A stretch of 61,387 nt of DNA, taken from NCBI RefSeq assembly GCF_004348995.1, contig NZ_SMKQ01000026.1, forward strand, positions 1 through 61,387, written 5' to 3'. Positions 1 through 7,761 of this stretch are shown here, one piece after another. The notes under the pieces are model-generated. The model was not told the origin of the DNA and ran no database searches. It saw only the letters and a program-made list of their open reading frames with translations. Every line of letters begins with the position of its first letter. Within the stretch, counting starts at the first letter, position 1. Both the position numbers and the translations under genes were made by a program. The DNA comes from Nonomuraea terrae. Its GTDB lineage: Bacteria > Actinomycetota > Actinomycetes > Streptosporangiales > Streptosporangiaceae.

Positions 1-161
1 CTCCAAGGCTCCCGCCTGATCCACCCACGCGCGCACGCGGCCGGGAGCCGTAGGGATCGGGCAGGTGCGTCTTCCGCACGCGGTCAGTAGCCGTACAGAC
101 CGCCTGCCGCACGGGAGCGCCCGTCTCTTCGGGAGCCGTACGGGCCGGGCGGGAAGCGGCG

Positions 162-198
162 CCGGGAGGGTACGGCGGGGTGCGCCGTACCCTCCCGG
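162..198. terminator. Strong hairpin, probable terminator of the TetR-DUF3107 unit
   Basis: A near-perfect inverted repeat has arms at about 162-177 and 183-198 around a five-base loop. It lies just past the stop codon of the leftward DUF3107 gene, as expected for a factor-independent terminator. No clear T-tract follows, which is common in high-GC actinomycetes. Nothing else is recognisable in bases 1-160. Confidence 0.6.
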
Positions 199-205
199 GC
201 CGGTG

Positions 206-436
206 TCAGAGGGTGCCGCCGAAGCCGACTGGGCGGGCCTCGTCCTCGCCGATCTCGACGAAGCCGAGCGACGCCACCGGCACCACGATCCTCCTGCCCT
301 TCGTGTCGGTCAGCGCGAACACGCCGCCGTTGACCGCCAGGGCTTCTCTGATCTGCTCTTCGACCTGATCGGCGGACAGGTCGGTCTCGACAACGAGTTC
401 GCGGTGTACTGAGCGTACGCCGATCTTGACTTCCAT
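206..436 (-). CDS. DUF3107 family small protein
   Basis: This 76-residue protein begins MEVKIGVRSVHRELVVE and matches the actinobacterial DUF3107 family in length and layout: an N-terminal strand, a helix with the DQVEEQIREAL pattern, then VFALTDTKGRRIVVPVASLGFVEIG. The biochemical role of the family is unknown. The gene lies about 90 bp downstream of a TetR gene on the same strand, an arrangement I recall as typical in actinomycetes, so the two may be co-transcribed. A strong hairpin follows the stop. It has no signal peptide or membrane segment, so it is probably cytosolic. Confidence 0.85.
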   Translation of the reverse strand: MEVKIGVRSVHRELVVETDLSADQVEEQIREALAVNGGVFALTDTKGRRIVVPVASLGFVEIGEDEARPVGFGGTL

Positions 437-525
437 CGTGGGCTCCCTAGTCGACGGGCTGGCTCACCTCCATCGTGGCGCGCCATGACCCACGATGACG
501 CGAATGATCGCGCCCAGCGAACGGG

Positions 526-1158
526 TTATGCCGTACGCGGAAAACCGCTGATGCCGCGCCAGGCGAGGCGGGCCATGAGTTGCTCGGCCGCGTCCTTGGG
601 GATCGAGCCGTGCGTGGTGACCCAGTAACGGGCACTGACCTCGGCCATGCCGACCAGGCCGACGCCTAGGAGGTGGGCCTCGTCGCTGGTGCAGCCGGTG
701 TCCTCCTGGATGAGGACGCTGACCATCTCGGCGCACTCGCGCAGGGACCGCTCCATCCGCTGCCGCACGGGCGCGACGTTGCGCAGATCGGACTCGAAGA
801 CCAGGCGGAACGCCTCGCCCTGCGTGGAGACGAAGTCGAAGAACGCGCTGAACGTGGCCTGCACGCGCAGTTTGTTCTCCTGTGTGGAGGCCAGGGCCTC
901 CCTGCAGCGGTTGACCATGTCGTCGACGTGCAGGTCGAGCAGCGCCAGATAGAGCTCAAGCTTGCCGGGGAAGTGCTGGTAGAGCACCGGCTTGCTGACA
1001 CCCGCCCGGTCGGCGATCTCGTCCATGGCGGCCGCGTGGTAGCCGTTCTCCACGAACACTTCCTGCGCGGCGCTCAGCAACTGCCGGCGGCGGGCTAGGC
1101 GGGGCAGCCGGGTGCCCCGGGGCTTGGCATCCGGGGTTGCGGTCACGCGGGTCTCCAT
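526..1158 (-). CDS. TetR/AcrR family transcriptional regulator
   Basis: A typical TetR repressor of about 210 residues. The N-terminal helix-turn-helix is clear (RRRQLLSAAQEVFVENGYH, then MDEIADRAGVSKPVLYQHF and the following PGKLELYLALLD). The rest is the helical ligand-binding and dimerisation domain. The start is uncertain: ATG at 1158 has a GAGAG Shine-Dalgarno close by, and an ATG at 1185 would add nine residues. Ligand and targets cannot be read from the sequence. The DUF3107 gene downstream is a plausible operon partner. Confidence 0.85.
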   Translation of the reverse strand: METRVTATPDAKPRGTRLPRLARRRQLLSAAQEVFVENGYHAAAMDEIADRAGVSKPVLYQHFPGKLELYLALLDLHVDDMVNRCREALASTQENKLRVQATFSAFFDFVSTQGEAFRLVFESDLRNVAPVRQRMERSLRECAEMVSVLIQEDTGCTSDEAHLLGVGLVGMAEVSARYWVTTHGSIPKDAAEQLMARLAWRGISGFPRTA

Positions 1159-1265
1159 TGGTCTCTCAGCGGGCAGTGCGGACATCCTACGTGCGGGTAG
1201 GCCGCGCCACAGCGGCACCCGTCAGCGGTGACTCTCCTTTACGCAGGTCAGCACCACCGCCGGGC

Positions 1266-1481
1266 TCAGCGGTAGTCGTCGTCGTCGAGATCCACCACCC
1301 GGTCCTGGTCGGCCGCGTCGGCGGGATCGGCGTCGAACGGCAACTCCCTGCGCAGTCGTCCGACCGTCTGGAGCATCTCGCGGTGCTGCTCGGCGGCGTC
1401 GGCCTCCGGAGCCTCGATTGACAGCTCACCCGACTCCTCGTCGTAGGAGCCCTCGTCCCCGCGAACGTCCATCTCCGACAT
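1266..1481 (-). CDS. Small acidic protein of unknown function
   Basis: A predicted 71-residue, strongly acidic protein beginning MSEMDVRGDEGSYDEESGEL and ending in an Asp run (VVDLDDDDYR). An AAGGGGG ribosome binding site sits at good spacing from the ATG at 1481; another ATG lies at 1484. It has no membrane segment and no domain I recognise, and is probably disordered. It lies downstream of the LigD-type polymerase gene on the same strand with a short gap, so it may be the last gene of that unit. I know of no function for it. Confidence 0.6.
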   Translation of the reverse strand: MSEMDVRGDEGSYDEESGELSIEAPEADAAEQHREMLQTVGRLRRELPFDADPADAADQDRVVDLDDDDYR

Positions 1482-1515
1482 CATCGGTCCCCCTTCTGGT
1501 GTGGACGCACCCAGC

Positions 1516-2388
1516 CTACGCCCGGCTGAAAAGGTCGCCACGCTTCTCCACTCTGGCGAGCACGTCCGGCGCCGCGAAGACGAGGTCTTCGGCGCGTTCG
1601 CAGCCCTCGACCTCCTTCCACGTCAGCGGAGTGGAGACCGTGGGCCGCTCGCGTGCCCGCAGCGAGTAGGGCGCGACGGTGGTCTTGGCCGGGTTGTTCT
1701 GACTCCAGTCGATGAACACCTTGCCAGGTCGCGCCTTCTTCGTCATCACACTGACGACCTCTTCGGGATTCTCCTTCTCCAGGAGCTGCGCCAGCCTCTT
1801 GGCGTACGCCGACGGCTCCTCGCGGCAGTCCCAGTCGGCGTACAGCTGCATGCCCTTGCTGCCGCTGGTCTTCGGCACGGCGGTCAGCCCGTCGGCCTCC
1901 AGCACCTCGCGCAGCCGCAGCGCCACCCGGCAGCACTCGACGATCGTCGCGGGCGGCCCCGGGTCGAGGTCGAACACGAGGGTGTCGGGCGGCTGGGCCC
2001 GGCCGTCGTCGTCCACCCGCCACTGGGGCACGTGCAGTTCGAGGGCGGCCAGGTTGGCGTAGTAGACGAGCGTCGGCAGGTCCTCCACCACGGCGAAGTC
2101 GATGGTCTCGCGGTTCTTGGTGCTGCCGGGGGCGGGCAGGTTCACCCGCCTGACCCAGTCCGGGGTGTGCTCCGGGGCGTTCTTCTCGAAGAACGACTGG
2201 CCGGTGACGCCGTTCGGGTAGCGCTTGACGGTCAGGGGGCGGCCGCGCAGGTGCGGGAGCAGGACGGGGGCGATGCGGCTGTAGTAGTCGATGACCTCTG
2301 CCTTGGTGAAGCCGTACTCGGGGTAGAGGACCTTGTCGAGGTTGCTCAGTGTCAGCTCGCGCCCGTCCACCTTGACCGGCACTTTCAC
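1516..2388 (-). CDS. LigD-type primase-polymerase domain protein (NHEJ)
   Basis: A stand-alone archaeo-eukaryotic primase-like polymerase of 290 residues, equivalent to the polymerase (PolDom/PrimC) domain of mycobacterial LigD. It fills or extends ends during non-homologous end joining. Visible signatures are LTLSNLDKVLYPEYGFTK near the N-terminus, the metal-binding TLVFDLDPGPP motif, the KTSGSKGMQLY motif and FIDWSQNNPAKT. The GTG start at 2388 is preceded by GGAGGTGA and overlaps the stop of the upstream ligase gene by four bases, so the two are translationally coupled. No 3'-phosphoesterase domain is fused to it or found nearby. Confidence 0.92.
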   Translation of the reverse strand: MKVPVKVDGRELTLSNLDKVLYPEYGFTKAEVIDYYSRIAPVLLPHLRGRPLTVKRYPNGVTGQSFFEKNAPEHTPDWVRRVNLPAPGSTKNRETIDFAVVEDLPTLVYYANLAALELHVPQWRVDDDGRAQPPDTLVFDLDPGPPATIVECCRVALRLREVLEADGLTAVPKTSGSKGMQLYADWDCREEPSAYAKRLAQLLEKENPEEVVSVMTKKARPGKVFIDWSQNNPAKTTVAPYSLRARERPTVSTPLTWKEVEGCERAEDLVFAAPDVLARVEKRGDLFSRA

Positions 2389-3299
2389 AGCGTCACCTCC
2401 GCGGGGAGCTTGTCGGGGCGCAGGCGGCGCCACACGGGGTGCCGCAGTCGTTGCTCGTCCGTCCACATCGTGTAGGCCACCTCCCCGACCAGATCAGGCC
2501 TAACCCACCGATTCCGCCACGGGACCTGGTTGGAGAAGGGGCTGTGGCGGATCTCCAGGGGCCGCAGGGCCTCGTACAGATCGTCCAGGGCGGTGTCGGT
2601 GAAGCCCGTGCCCACGTGGCCGACGTACGTCAGGCCGGCCGGCGTGAACACCCCCATGACCAGCGAGCCGATGCCGCCCGAACGGCGGCCTTTGCCGGGT
2701 TTCCAGCCGCCGATGACGACCTCGCGCGCGGTCAGGTTCTTCACCTTGATCCACCAGGGCGACCGCGTGCCCGGCCGGTAAGGGGAGTCCAGCCGTTTGG
2801 CAACCACGCCTTCCAGCCCCTGTTCGTACGTGGCCGTGAGCAGGTCGGACGCGCCGGGGAAGTACGGGGGCGCGCCGATGTCCAGCTCGTCGAGCAGTGC
2901 CCGGCGGTCGCGGTAGGTCAGGTCGAACAGCGGCATGCCGTCGAGGTAGAGCAGGTCGAACGGCATGTACGTGACCGGGTAGAGCCGCAGCATGGCCGGG
3001 TCGGGGTCGGTCAGGTGCATGCGGTGCTGGAGGCGGATGAAGCTGGGCCTGCCGTGGAGGTCGAGCGCGACGACTTCGCCGTCGATGATGGCGTTCTTGA
3101 TGCCGAACCCCGAAATTTCGGGGTAGCGGCGGGTGTACTCCACGCCGTGGCGTCCTGTCACCCTCATCCCGCCGTCGAGATGGACGAGGGCGCGGATGCC
3201 GTCCCACTTGACTTCCAGGCCGTACCGATCACGGTCGGCGGGTAGTTCCCCTGCTACGGCCAGCATGGGTTCGACCGGGTATGGCATTGGTTGCCCCAT
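2385..3299 (-). CDS. ATP-dependent DNA ligase, LigD/LigC type (NHEJ)
   Basis: An ATP-dependent ligase of about 304 residues. The nucleotidyl-acceptor motif I is EVKWDGIRA, with Lys about 31 residues in. Other ligase motifs follow: IIDGEVVALD, the EGVVAKRLDSPY region and the motif V stretch SPWWIKVKN, then an OB-fold with MGVFTPAGLTYVGHVGTGF. It seals breaks with the polymerase encoded immediately downstream and with Ku, encoded divergently about 50 bp upstream. The ATG at 3299 has no clear Shine-Dalgarno; an in-frame ATG at 3287 is an alternative. Having ligase and polymerase in separate genes contrasts with the fused LigD of mycobacteria. Confidence 0.93.
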   Translation of the reverse strand: MGQPMPYPVEPMLAVAGELPADRDRYGLEVKWDGIRALVHLDGGMRVTGRHGVEYTRRYPEISGFGIKNAIIDGEVVALDLHGRPSFIRLQHRMHLTDPDPAMLRLYPVTYMPFDLLYLDGMPLFDLTYRDRRALLDELDIGAPPYFPGASDLLTATYEQGLEGVVAKRLDSPYRPGTRSPWWIKVKNLTAREVVIGGWKPGKGRRSGGIGSLVMGVFTPAGLTYVGHVGTGFTDTALDDLYEALRPLEIRHSPFSNQVPWRNRWVRPDLVGEVAYTMWTDEQRLRHPVWRRLRPDKLPAEVTL

Positions 3300-3349
3300 G
3301 ACGGGTATGTGCCCCTTTGGCGGGCCATCGAGAGCTTGAGGGGTGACCT

Positions 3350-4267
3350 ATGCGCAGCATCTGGAAGGGTGCGATCTCTTTCGGGCTGGTCACCATCCCG
3401 GTCAAGCTCTACTCGGCCACCGAGCAGAAGGACGTCACGTTCCACCAGGTGCACCGGGAGGACGGCGGTCGGATCCGCTACAAGCGCGTGTGCACGGTCG
3501 ACGGCGAGGAGGTCCCGTACGCGGACATCGCCAAGGGCTACGAGCTGGCGAGCGGCGAGGTCGTCGTGCTCTCCGACGAGGACTTCGAGGATCTGCCGCT
3601 GAGCACCTCCCGCCGGATCGACGTGCTGCAGTTCACGCCCGCGGAGCAGATCGACCCCATCTACTTCGCCAAGTCGTACTACCTGGAGCCGGACGCGCAG
3701 GGCGCGAAGCCGTACGTACTGCTGCGCGACGCGCTGGAGAGCTCGGGTCAGGTCGCGGTGGTGAAGGTGGCGCTGCGCCAGCGGGAGTCGCTGGCCACGC
3801 TCAGGGTCAGGGACGGCGTGTTCGTCCTGGAGACCATGTTGTGGCCGGACGAGATCCGCACGCCCGACTTCGCCTTCCTCGAAGAGGACATCGAGGTGCG
3901 CGCCCAGGAGCTCAAGATGGCCGAGTCCCTGATCAGCACCATGGAGTCGGACTTCGACGCGAGCGAGTACCACGACACCTACCGCGAGGCGCTGCAGCAG
4001 GTGATCGAGGCCAAGGTGGCGGGCAAGGAGGTCGTCCCGGCCCGTGAGGAAGAGGAGGCCGGCCCTGCGGTCGACCTCATGGCCGCGCTGCGGGCCAGCG
4101 TCGAGGCGGCCAAGCGGGAGCGCGAGGGCGCCGGCCGGCCGCAGGCCAAGCCCAAGCGGGCGGCCGGCGGCAAGAAGGCCAAGGACGACGAGAAGGCCGA
4201 GGAGAAGGCTCAGGAGAAGGCCGAGGAGAAAGCCCCCGCCAAGCGGAAGGCCCGCAAGTCGGCCTGA
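3350..4267 (+). CDS. ku: Ku DNA end-binding protein
   Basis: A bacterial Ku homologue of 305 residues. It begins MRSIWKGAISFGLVTIPVKL, the hallmark of the family, and continues with the beta-barrel/bridge region that encircles DNA ends. The start has a good GAGGGGTGA Shine-Dalgarno. The last 50 or so residues form a Lys/Glu/Ala-rich tail (repeated EEKAQEKAEEKA-type blocks ending KRKARKSA). Such basic extensions in actinobacterial Ku are known to affect DNA binding. It is transcribed divergently from the ligase-polymerase pair, so the three form a complete minimal end-joining set with a shared promoter region at 3300-3349. Confidence 0.96.
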   Translation: MRSIWKGAISFGLVTIPVKLYSATEQKDVTFHQVHREDGGRIRYKRVCTVDGEEVPYADIAKGYELASGEVVVLSDEDFEDLPLSTSRRIDVLQFTPAEQIDPIYFAKSYYLEPDAQGAKPYVLLRDALESSGQVAVVKVALRQRESLATLRVRDGVFVLETMLWPDEIRTPDFAFLEEDIEVRAQELKMAESLISTMESDFDASEYHDTYREALQQVIEAKVAGKEVVPAREEEEAGPAVDLMAALRASVEAAKREREGAGRPQAKPKRAAGGKKAKDDEKAEEKAQEKAEEKAPAKRKARKSA

Positions 4268-4351
4268 GGGTCGCCGCTTCTGTACCTAGGTACACCCCTT
4301 CCTGGATCTAGCACGATTCTGCGCCGGCGCGCGCGTCCCTAGCGTCGAAGC

Positions 4352-5257
4352 ATGAACGTGATCGAGGTCCAGAACCTCCACAAGCGCTACCGGGACCACG
4401 TGGCGGTGGACGACGTGTCGTTCGACGTCCGCGCTGGTGAGATCTTCGGCATCCTCGGGCCGAACGGCGCGGGCAAGACGACGACCGTGGAGTGCGTGTC
4501 GGGGCTGCGCATCCCCGACGGCGGCACGGTGCGCGTCGCCGGCCTCGACCCCGTCACCGAGGGCGACGCCCTGCGCCGCGTGCTGGGCGTCCAGCTGCAG
4601 AGCGCCGCGCTGCCGGAACAGATCAAGGTGTGGGAGGCGCTCGACCTGTACGCCTCCTTCTACCCCGACCCCGCCGACTGGCGGGAGCTCATGGAACGCG
4701 TCGGGCTGGGCCCCAAGCGGGACAGCGCGTTCGGCAAGCTCTCGGGCGGCCAGCGGCAGCGCCTGTCCGTCGCGCTCGCGCTCGTCGGCAGGCCGCGCGT
4801 CGCGGTGCTCGACGAGCTGACCACCGGCCTCGACCCGCAGGCCCGCCGCGACACCTGGCAGCTGGTGGAGCAGGTGCGCGACTCCGGCGTGACGATCGTG
4901 CTCGTCACGCACTTCATGGAGGAGGCCGAACGGCTCTGCGACCGGATCGCGCTCATCGACACGGGCCGGGTCGTCGCCGTCGACTCGCCCGCCGGGTTCA
5001 TCGGACGGGTGGGCGGCGAGCAGCGCCTGCGCTTCCGGCCCTCCGTCCCCGTCGACGACGCCGTGCTGCTGGCCCTGCCCGAGGTCGCGGACGTCAGGCG
5101 CACAGGTGAGCAGGTCGTCGTGACCGGCACCGGCAACCTGGCCGCCGTCGTCACGCTCGCGCTGGCCGAGCGGCAGATCGTCCCTGAAGACCTGCGTGTC
5201 GAGCAGGCCTCGCTCGACGACGCGTTCGTCGCACTCACCGGAAGGAAGCTCGCATGA
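4352..5257 (+). CDS. ABC transporter ATP-binding protein (DrrA type)
   Basis: A 301-residue ATPase subunit. It has a Walker A motif (GPNGAGKTTT), an ABC signature (LSGGQRQR) and a Walker B region reading VAVLDELTTGLDP. Leu replaces the usual Pro after the catalytic Glu of the DEPTSGLD-type sequence; the Glu itself is present. The switch His is in VTHFMEEAE. The C-terminal 80 residues form the DrrA-like regulatory extension. It overlaps the following permease gene by four bases (ATGA). Together they should form an ABC-2 type exporter; the substrate is unknown. Confidence 0.92.
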   Translation: MNVIEVQNLHKRYRDHVAVDDVSFDVRAGEIFGILGPNGAGKTTTVECVSGLRIPDGGTVRVAGLDPVTEGDALRRVLGVQLQSAALPEQIKVWEALDLYASFYPDPADWRELMERVGLGPKRDSAFGKLSGGQRQRLSVALALVGRPRVAVLDELTTGLDPQARRDTWQLVEQVRDSGVTIVLVTHFMEEAERLCDRIALIDTGRVVAVDSPAGFIGRVGGEQRLRFRPSVPVDDAVLLALPEVADVRRTGEQVVVTGTGNLAAVVTLALAERQIVPEDLRVEQASLDDAFVALTGRKLA

Positions 5258-5988
5258 AGAAGATCATGGTCGTCGAGACGAAGCTGCTCCTGCGCGACTG
5301 GGTCGCGACCCTGCTCGCCCTGGCGCTCCCTGTCGCCCTGCTGCTGCTCCTGGGGCAGATCCCCGACCTGCGCAAGGCCGATCCGAACCTGGGCGGCGAG
5401 CGGGTCGTGGACGCGCAGCTGCCCGCGCAGATGATCCTGCTGGCGCTGCTGACGGCGTCGTTCACGGTGCTGCCGAACGCGCTGGCCACGTACCGGGAGA
5501 GGGGTGTGCTGCGCAGGATGTCGACCACGCCCGTGAACCCCGCGCGGCTGCTCGGCGCGCAGCTGGCGCTCAACCTGGTCGTCGCCTCGATCGCGGCCGT
5601 CGTGGTGATCCTCTCCGGGTGGCTGGTGCTCGGCTCGCAGCTCCCGGCCCAGGTGTTCGGCTTCGTGCTGGTCTTCCTGCTGGGCGCCGCCGCGATGCTG
5701 GCGCTGGGTCTGGTGATCGCCGCGGTCGCGCCGAACGGCACCACCGCGTCCACCATCGGGTCGATCTCGATGTTCCCGCTGCTGTTCGTGGCCGGCATGT
5801 GGATTCCGCGCGAGGTCATGCCGGACGCGTTGCGCGTGATCAGCGATTTCTCGGTGGTCGGTCCGTTCGTGAACGCCATGCGGGACACGTGGGCGGGGGA
5901 ATGGCCGCAATTGCCGCATCTGGCGGTGATGGCGGCCGGTCTGGTGCTCTTCTCGGGGCTGGCCGTACGGCTGTTCCGCTGGGAGTGA
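5254..5988 (+). CDS. ABC-2 type transporter permease
   Basis: A 244-residue integral membrane protein with six predicted membrane segments. One lies near the N-terminus (WVATLLALALPVALLLLLG), four are spread through the middle, and the last is close to the C-terminus (LAVMAAGLVLFSGLAVRLF). The layout matches DrrB/ABC-2 permeases, including the conserved short helix region GVLRRMSTTPVNPARLLGAQ. Translation is coupled to the upstream ATPase by an ATGA overlap. It probably exports a drug or lipid; nothing nearby identifies the substrate. Confidence 0.9.
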   Translation: MKKIMVVETKLLLRDWVATLLALALPVALLLLLGQIPDLRKADPNLGGERVVDAQLPAQMILLALLTASFTVLPNALATYRERGVLRRMSTTPVNPARLLGAQLALNLVVASIAAVVVILSGWLVLGSQLPAQVFGFVLVFLLGAAAMLALGLVIAAVAPNGTTASTIGSISMFPLLFVAGMWIPREVMPDALRVISDFSVVGPFVNAMRDTWAGEWPQLPHLAVMAAGLVLFSGLAVRLFRWE

Positions 5989-6254
5989 CCGGGGGTGCCG
6001 GCGCGTTTTCTGACTCGTTGGCGATCATCAAATAGGACATACTGGGATAAATCATGATAATCCCCTCTATAAATGTTTAATGCGAGCAATAGTAATGCTA
6101 ATGCATAGCAAAATGGGGAGATTGCTGTTTGCTCACCCACAGTGCCGGAAAAGACACTTACCGGATGACTCTTCAGTGGCCATCCAGGACTTTTTCTCAG
6201 GGGAACGAGAAAAGTCGAGTACGGGGCAAATCGATCCTTTAGGGGGAAAGCGCA
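5989..6254 (+). promoter_or_regulatory. AT-rich leader/promoter region of secreted-peptide gene A
   Basis: No gene is seen here. The stretch is clearly AT-rich against the surrounding DNA, from about 6020 to 6110. It contains an imperfect inverted repeat at 6044-6064 (GGGAT / ATCCC arms with ATCATGAT inside). From about 6080 it resembles, on the opposite strand, the region upstream of gene A' (10284-10490); for example GCAAAAT, then a block around CCGGATGACTC, then the final GGCAAATCGATCCTTTAGGG. That last stretch is the conserved leader shared by all four peptide genes and includes the AGGGGG ribosome binding site. Confidence 0.55.
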
Positions 6255-6632
6255 ATGCCCAAGCTCAAGAGTGTCATCGCAGGGCTCGCCCTTAGCACCG
6301 CCATGGCCGGGGGCACCCTGGTCGCCGGCGCGGCCACGACCACCACCGGCGCCGCCGCCACCACCACCACCAAGGTCGGCGCCGGTACGTCGGTCCTCGC
6401 CGGCCACGGGTGCTTCCGCGCGCGGCGCTGCGGCTGGGGCGGCTGGGGCCGTCGCCACCACCGTCACGAGCGCAAGCACCTGCGGATCATCATCGAGAAC
6501 TTCAACCACAACCGGAACCCGCGACGGCACCTTGAGGAGCACCGTCGGCACGACCACCACCGGCACGACCACCTGGTCCACCCCCGCGTGATGGAGGCGC
6601 CGGAGCTTCTTTCGGACACCGTCACGGACTGA
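6255..6632 (+). CDS. Small secreted His/Gly/Trp-rich protein, copy A
   Basis: A predicted 125-residue secreted protein. The start (MPKLKSVIAGLALSTAMAGG) begins an Ala/Gly-rich signal peptide, probably cleaved within the first 35-40 residues. A Thr/Ala-rich linker follows, then the core GCFRARRCGWGGWGRRHHRH, then a short hydrophobic strand (LRIIIENFNHNRN) and a His-rich basic tail (RRHDHHRHDHLVH). Two Cys flank the basic segment before CGWG. The AGGGGG ribosome binding site and leader are shared with three paralogues in this window. The function is unknown; the His clusters suggest metal or polyanion binding, which is inference only. No family that I know matches it. Confidence 0.75.
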   Translation: MPKLKSVIAGLALSTAMAGGTLVAGAATTTTGAAATTTTKVGAGTSVLAGHGCFRARRCGWGGWGRRHHRHERKHLRIIIENFNHNRNPRRHLEEHRRHDHHRHDHLVHPRVMEAPELLSDTVTD

Positions 6633-6743
6633 ACCGGCCCATCGGTTGATAGCGCAGAAATGAGTGCTCGTTTTCCTTGATGGCCGTCGCTGCCCAACGG
6701 GGGGTGCGATCTCACGGCCGACGGTGAATTCCGGGCCAACATT
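6633..6743. other. Short intergenic segment after gene A
   Basis: No gene is seen. The DNA from here to 7115 is mirrored on the other arm of the inverted duplication (9545-9887), including two hairpins annotated separately. The match is interrupted but easy to see by eye around GATGGCCGTCG and TCACGGCCGACGGTGAATTC. Confidence 0.5.
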
Positions 6744-6776
6744 GACGGGCCGCGTCGAAACAAGGCGCGGCCCGTC
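6744..6776. terminator. Hairpin downstream of gene A
   Basis: A perfect 11-bp inverted repeat (GACGGGCCGCG / CGCGGCCCGTC) with an 11-base loop containing TCGAAACAAGG lies about 110 bp after gene A. It is followed by CTGAGCTTTATTTCTCC, a partly T-rich tail that fits an intrinsic terminator for rightward transcription. The same hairpin recurs inverted at 9752-9784. Confidence 0.7.
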
Positions 6777-6813
6777 CTGAGCTTTATTTCTCCTCGTCTC
6801 CACGGCATTGAAC

Positions 6814-6849
6814 AAGGGCTCCGCCGGCATTGGCGCCGGCGGAGCCCTT
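6814..6849. terminator. Second hairpin downstream of gene A
   Basis: A perfect 15-bp stem (AAGGGCTCCGCCGGC / GCCGGCGGAGCCCTT) encloses a six-base loop, with A residues on the left and T residues on the right. It could terminate transcription from either direction. An almost identical hairpin lies at 9681-9714 on the other arm of the duplication. Confidence 0.75.
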
Positions 6850-7115
6850 GTCATGTCGTCTCACGGGCGATCCGTGGAGGCGGGGATTTTCGCATGCCCG
6901 GATTCACACGGCGTTCTGGACGGGCCCTGAGAGGCGATTTGTCAGGGTGATGCCTGATATAGGTTAAGAGAGGGCAATTGCGGTTTGTGGCCGTTTCGTC
7001 CGGTTATATCCATAGTGCGGATGGTTGGTTACCAATCGTCCGCCACATTTCTCCGGAATGCGATTTCAGAGAAGTGTGGAGTATCGGGCAATCGATCCTT
7101 CAGGGGGTAAGCGCA
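6850..7115 (+). promoter_or_regulatory. Promoter and leader region of secreted-peptide gene B
   Basis: No gene is seen. From about 6960 to 7115 this segment closely matches the inverse of 9370-9545 upstream of gene B'. The conserved parts include TAAGAGAGG, TCCGGTTATATCCATAGTGC, GGATGGTTG, CAATCGTCC and the final GGAGTATCGGGCAATCGATC with the AGGGGG ribosome binding site. High conservation of a non-coding block next to more diverged coding sequence suggests that it is a functional promoter/leader. No -35/-10 pair is certain; TTATAT at about 7003-7008 is one candidate -10. Confidence 0.55.
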
Positions 7116-7445
7116 ATGCCCACGCTCAAGACACTCATCGCAGGTCTCGCCATCAGCACGGCCATGACCGGCGCAGTGGTCGCCGGCGGCGGCGCCATGA
7201 CGACGGCTGAAGCCAGCGCGGCGCAGATCGGCGCGGCGACCGCTCCGGTCGTCGCCGCCGGCAGGTGCCACAAGATCCGCCGCTGCGGCTGGGGCTGGCG
7301 ACGTGGAGGATGGGGCGGCTGGCGCCGTCACCACCACAAGCAGCGCATCAAGGTGATCGTCGTCAACCACAACATCAACAACAACGACAACGACAACCGC
7401 CGTCATCACCGCCACCACGATGACTTCGACAACTGGGACTGGTAA
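7116..7445 (+). CDS. Small secreted His/Asn-rich protein, copy B
   Basis: A predicted 109-residue secreted protein starting MPTLKTLIAGLAISTAMTGA. The signal peptide probably ends near AEAS. The core is GRCHKIRRCGWGWRRGGWGG, then a His/Lys-rich stretch, a hydrophobic strand with an Asn run (IKVIVVNHNINNNDNDN), and a terminal RRHHRHHDDFDNWDW. It is the closest relative of copy B' (9040-9369) and a more distant relative of copies A and A'. It has its own promoter region and a downstream hairpin, so it is probably monocistronic. The function is unknown. The alternating His, Asn and Trp composition suggests a repetitive, possibly metal- or wall-binding surface protein (inference). Confidence 0.78.
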   Translation: MPTLKTLIAGLAISTAMTGAVVAGGGAMTTAEASAAQIGAATAPVVAAGRCHKIRRCGWGWRRGGWGGWRRHHHKQRIKVIVVNHNINNNDNDNRRHHRHHDDFDNWDW

Positions 7446-7761
7446 AGAGCGAACGCCACCGCGATGAGCGGTGGTAAGCCGGTGGCGTCAGGATCCGCGC
7501 CACCGTGGAGTCCGTTCAAGCGATGAACTCCGACCAAGCCCATCAAGTGCCCGCATTCACCGGAACCCGCCTTCGCCAGGAGGCCGCCCGATGAATGCGG
7601 GCATCTTCGTGTCCGGACAGCGCCCAGGTCGTCCAGCTCCTTCGAGCGGCGCGGCCGGGCTCCGCTGTGCGCGGGTCGGGCCGTATGGGGCGGCACCCGC
7701 CGGGACGGCCGGTCGCCACGGCCGCAGGCCCGGTGCCGGGATTCGCCGGCCGGGGTCGCGG
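7446..7761. other. Intergenic region after gene B with terminator-like hairpin
   Basis: No gene is seen. The left part (to about 7605) mirrors 8880-9039 beyond gene B'; GTTCAAGCGATGAACTCCGA here corresponds inversely to TCGGAGTTCATCGCTTGAGC there. The right part, 7606-7761, contains the 3' flank of the SDR remnant. Confidence 0.5.
7548..7603. terminator. Long hairpin downstream of gene B
   Basis: A 12-bp stem (TGCCCGCATTCA / TGAATGCGGGCA) encloses about 32 bases that themselves hold a smaller GC-rich inverted repeat. It is probably the terminator of gene B. The equivalent element after B' is at 8885-8940. Confidence 0.6.
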
